Positions 52,552 through 53,980 of a stretch of DNA of 53,980 nt are shown here, piece after piece. The stretch comes from Sulfuritalea sp. (lineage in GTDB: Bacteria > Pseudomonadota > Gammaproteobacteria > Burkholderiales > Rhodocyclaceae): contig JAIPCS010000002.1 in assembly GCA_021738105.1 (NCBI GenBank), forward strand, positions 1 through 53,980. The letters run 5' to 3'. The notes below the pieces were generated by a model, which saw only the letters and a program-made list of their open reading frames with translations, was not told the origin of the DNA and ran no database searches. How positions within the stretch are numbered: the first letter of the stretch is position 1; every line of letters begins with the position of its first letter. A program made the position numbers and the translations under genes.

Positions 52552-53898
52552 ATGAACCTCTATATTCCCGTCGAAGTCAAGAATCGCGAACTGTATGCCA
52601 AGGTCTCCCTGGCGATGCATGCCGCCCGGCAGGGTCTCAACGTCATTCTCGGGCGGAAGAACGACCTGAACGACCTGATTCTTCGCATGCCTCCCGGCGT
52701 CTATTTTGGCTTGGGGGCATTCGAGAACTTCAGGCAGTTCTACGCCCGGCTGCAGCAGTTGGGGTTCTCCGTGGTGGTCAATGAAGAGGAGGGGCTGGTT
52801 ACCTACTCCGACAGCATGTACATCGACATGCGGGTCTCCGGCGCGACGCTGCAGCATGTCGACGAGCTGTTCACCTGGGGTGGCGAGAATCAGCGTGTGC
52901 TGACGCAAGCGTTCCCGGAGTTCGAGCGGAAATTCCATGTGACCGGCAACCCGCGATTCGATCTCCTGAAACCCGGGAATCAGACGGTGTATGCCAAAGA
53001 GATTGCCGAGATAGGCGCGCAGTACGGCAGGTTCGTGCTCATCTGCACCAGCTTTTCCTCGATCAATCACTTCGACAGGACTCTCGACTACGTCAAGTCC
53101 CTGATCGAAAAGAAGACCCTGCGATCAAGGGCGAGCATTGAGAGCTTCGAGCGCTACCGGGAGGTCAAGGTCAGCACCTTCGCGGCGTTTCTCGAGGCGA
53201 TCCCCAGGCTGGCCGCCGCAAACCCTGCGGTGAACATTGTCGTTCGGCCCCATCCGTCCGAAAATATGGATGTCTATCGGGATATTGCGGCCCGCTTTCC
53301 GAATGTTCATGTGGATGCCCGATTTTCGGTTCACCCATGGATCATCAGTGCCGAGGCCCTGGTCCATCATTACTGCACGACATCCATCGAGGCGCTCGCC
53401 GCCGCCACTCCACGCTTTGCCTTGCGTCCCGTCAAGGACGAACTCAGCGAAAAGGAAATTCCATTCGGCTGCTCGGTCGAATGCCCTTCGGTTGATGCAC
53501 TGCTGGCTCGCGTTGGGGAGTGTCTGGTGGCAGGCAAAGAGTACTGGCAGGACCGGCCGCTCGCCCAAGATTATTCCTGGTACGTGTCGAATATCGGCGC
53601 TCCGTTGGCGGCAGAGGCGATCGTGCAACGCATTGCCGGCATTTGTGGGAACGACAGGCCACAGAAAGCTTATACCAGCCGCTTACAGAAGCAGACAGCC
53701 CGGATCGCCTACGTGACCAGGAAGACTTTGCGCAACCTGATCCGCGGCAGACAGGGGCCCGGCTACCTCGATCACAAATTTTCCGATCTCTCGCTCGACG
53801 AGGTCGCCGGATTGCTTGCCGTCTATGGAGCCGACGGACTCGAATGCCGCGAGTTCGCCGGCGACTTCATCAACATCAGACCGCTAAAGGCCAGCTGA
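52552..53898 (+). CDS. Surface-polysaccharide GT-B-like protein
   Basis: A 448-residue protein resembling the 'surface carbohydrate biosynthesis' family of GT-B-like transferases. TGNPRFDLLKP (131-141) repeats the G-x-PRFD motif of the protein at 29520. VNIVVRPHPSENMDVYRDI and EALVHHYCTTSIEALAAATP supply the typical RPHP and His/Ser-Thr nucleotide segments. Starts: ATG 52552, or GTG 52546. It follows the cytidylyltransferase pair and may use the CMP-activated sugar they produce; that link is positional inference. Confidence 0.68.
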   Translation: MNLYIPVEVKNRELYAKVSLAMHAARQGLNVILGRKNDLNDLILRMPPGVYFGLGAFENFRQFYARLQQLGFSVVVNEEEGLVTYSDSMYIDMRVSGATLQHVDELFTWGGENQRVLTQAFPEFERKFHVTGNPRFDLLKPGNQTVYAKEIAEIGAQYGRFVLICTSFSSINHFDRTLDYVKSLIEKKTLRSRASIESFERYREVKVSTFAAFLEAIPRLAAANPAVNIVVRPHPSENMDVYRDIAARFPNVHVDARFSVHPWIISAEALVHHYCTTSIEALAAATPRFALRPVKDELSEKEIPFGCSVECPSVDALLARVGECLVAGKEYWQDRPLAQDYSWYVSNIGAPLAAEAIVQRIAGICGNDRPQKAYTSRLQKQTARIAYVTRKTLRNLIRGRQGPGYLDHKFSDLSLDEVAGLLAVYGADGLECREFAGDFINIRPLKAS

Positions 53899-53902
53899 AA
53901 CA

Positions 53903-53980
53903 GTGATCCTCACCGAACTCCGGTCATACCTTGGAAAAGTGCTGTTTCTCGTCGGCACGGCACGGCGCAAGCTCGTCCTG
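53903..53980 (+). CDS. Start of a further gene, possibly an ABC exporter (cut by the window)
   Basis: An open frame begins at GTG 53903, four bases after the preceding stop, and reads MILTELRSYLGKVLFLVGTA followed by RRKLVL at the window edge. The basic, amphipathic start resembles the cytosolic N-terminus of ABC exporters with fused membrane and ATPase domains (PglK/MsbA type), which flip lipid-linked sugars. Only 26 codons are visible, so this is a guess. Confidence 0.35.
   Translation, partial: MILTELRSYLGKVLFLVGTARRKLVL

Overview
The window looks like a chromosomal segment of a betaproteobacterium, probably of the Rhodocyclaceae or a close relative. The supports are the order SAH riboswitch - ahcY - small four-helix membrane protein - metF, the family resemblance of the housekeeping proteins, and a moderately high G+C content. 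The genus cannot be read from the sequence alone. Left part (1-13.6 kb), mostly housekeeping and signalling: the 3' part of rpoD, tRNA-Ile(CAU), a small winged-helix regulator, a minus-strand exonuclease/GIY-YIG nuclease, a divergent radical SAM gene, a 1.2 kb stretch without a recognisable gene, an HD-GYP protein ending in a hemerythrin domain, a PAS-containing chemoreceptor, a regulator remnant, tRNA-fMet (minus strand), and the riboswitch-controlled ahcY group ending at a clear terminator after metF. Junction (13.7-14.9 kb): a graveyard of mobile DNA. It holds the first half of a Dam-type adenine methyltransferase, cut where an insertion-sequence-like end begins, then the 3' part of a plasmid RepB-type partition gene with an internal stop codon. 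Right part (14.9-53.98 kb): one very large surface-polysaccharide locus with every gene on the plus strand. It opens with its own rfaH-type antiterminator gene, followed by a perfect-looking ops element and then about 38 kb of tightly packed genes, many overlapping by 1-4 bases, with no terminator seen. It carries an EPS-associated MarR-type regulator, UDP-glucuronate 4-epimerase, a TviB-type UDP-sugar dehydrogenase, a Wzz-like chain-length protein, a FlaA1/PseB-type dehydratase, a UDP-sulfoquinovose-synthase-like enzyme, a Wzy-like polymerase, several probable glycosyltransferases, five methyltransferase-like proteins, WecB, a radical SAM/SPASM enzyme, an asparagine-synthase-like amidotransferase, a two-domain oxidoreductase, a fatty-acid-desaturase-like protein and the start of a probable ABC exporter. 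The most distinctive theme is nonulosonic (sialic-like) acid chemistry. There are two NeuB-type synthases (one fused to a cupin domain), a NeuC-type 2-epimerase, a NeuA-type cytidylyltransferase, a NanA/DapA-type lyase, a YhcH/NanQ-like anomerase, a HAD phosphatase, a D-2-hydroxyacid dehydrogenase fused to a second NeuA-type cytidylyltransferase, and a third, degenerate cytidylyltransferase-like protein. NeuC (32654), NeuB (31626) and NeuA (26871) would suffice to make a CMP-sialic-acid-like donor from UDP-GlcNAc. The cupin-fused synthase group (21.6-28.1 kb) and the dehydrogenase-cytidylyltransferase group (50.1-52.5 kb) suggest one or two further acidic sugars whose identity the sequence does not reveal. 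No DegT-type aminotransferase, sugar N-acetyltransferase, initiating sugar-phosphate transferase, Wzx-type flippase or outer-membrane export protein was recognised, so the locus very likely continues to the right.
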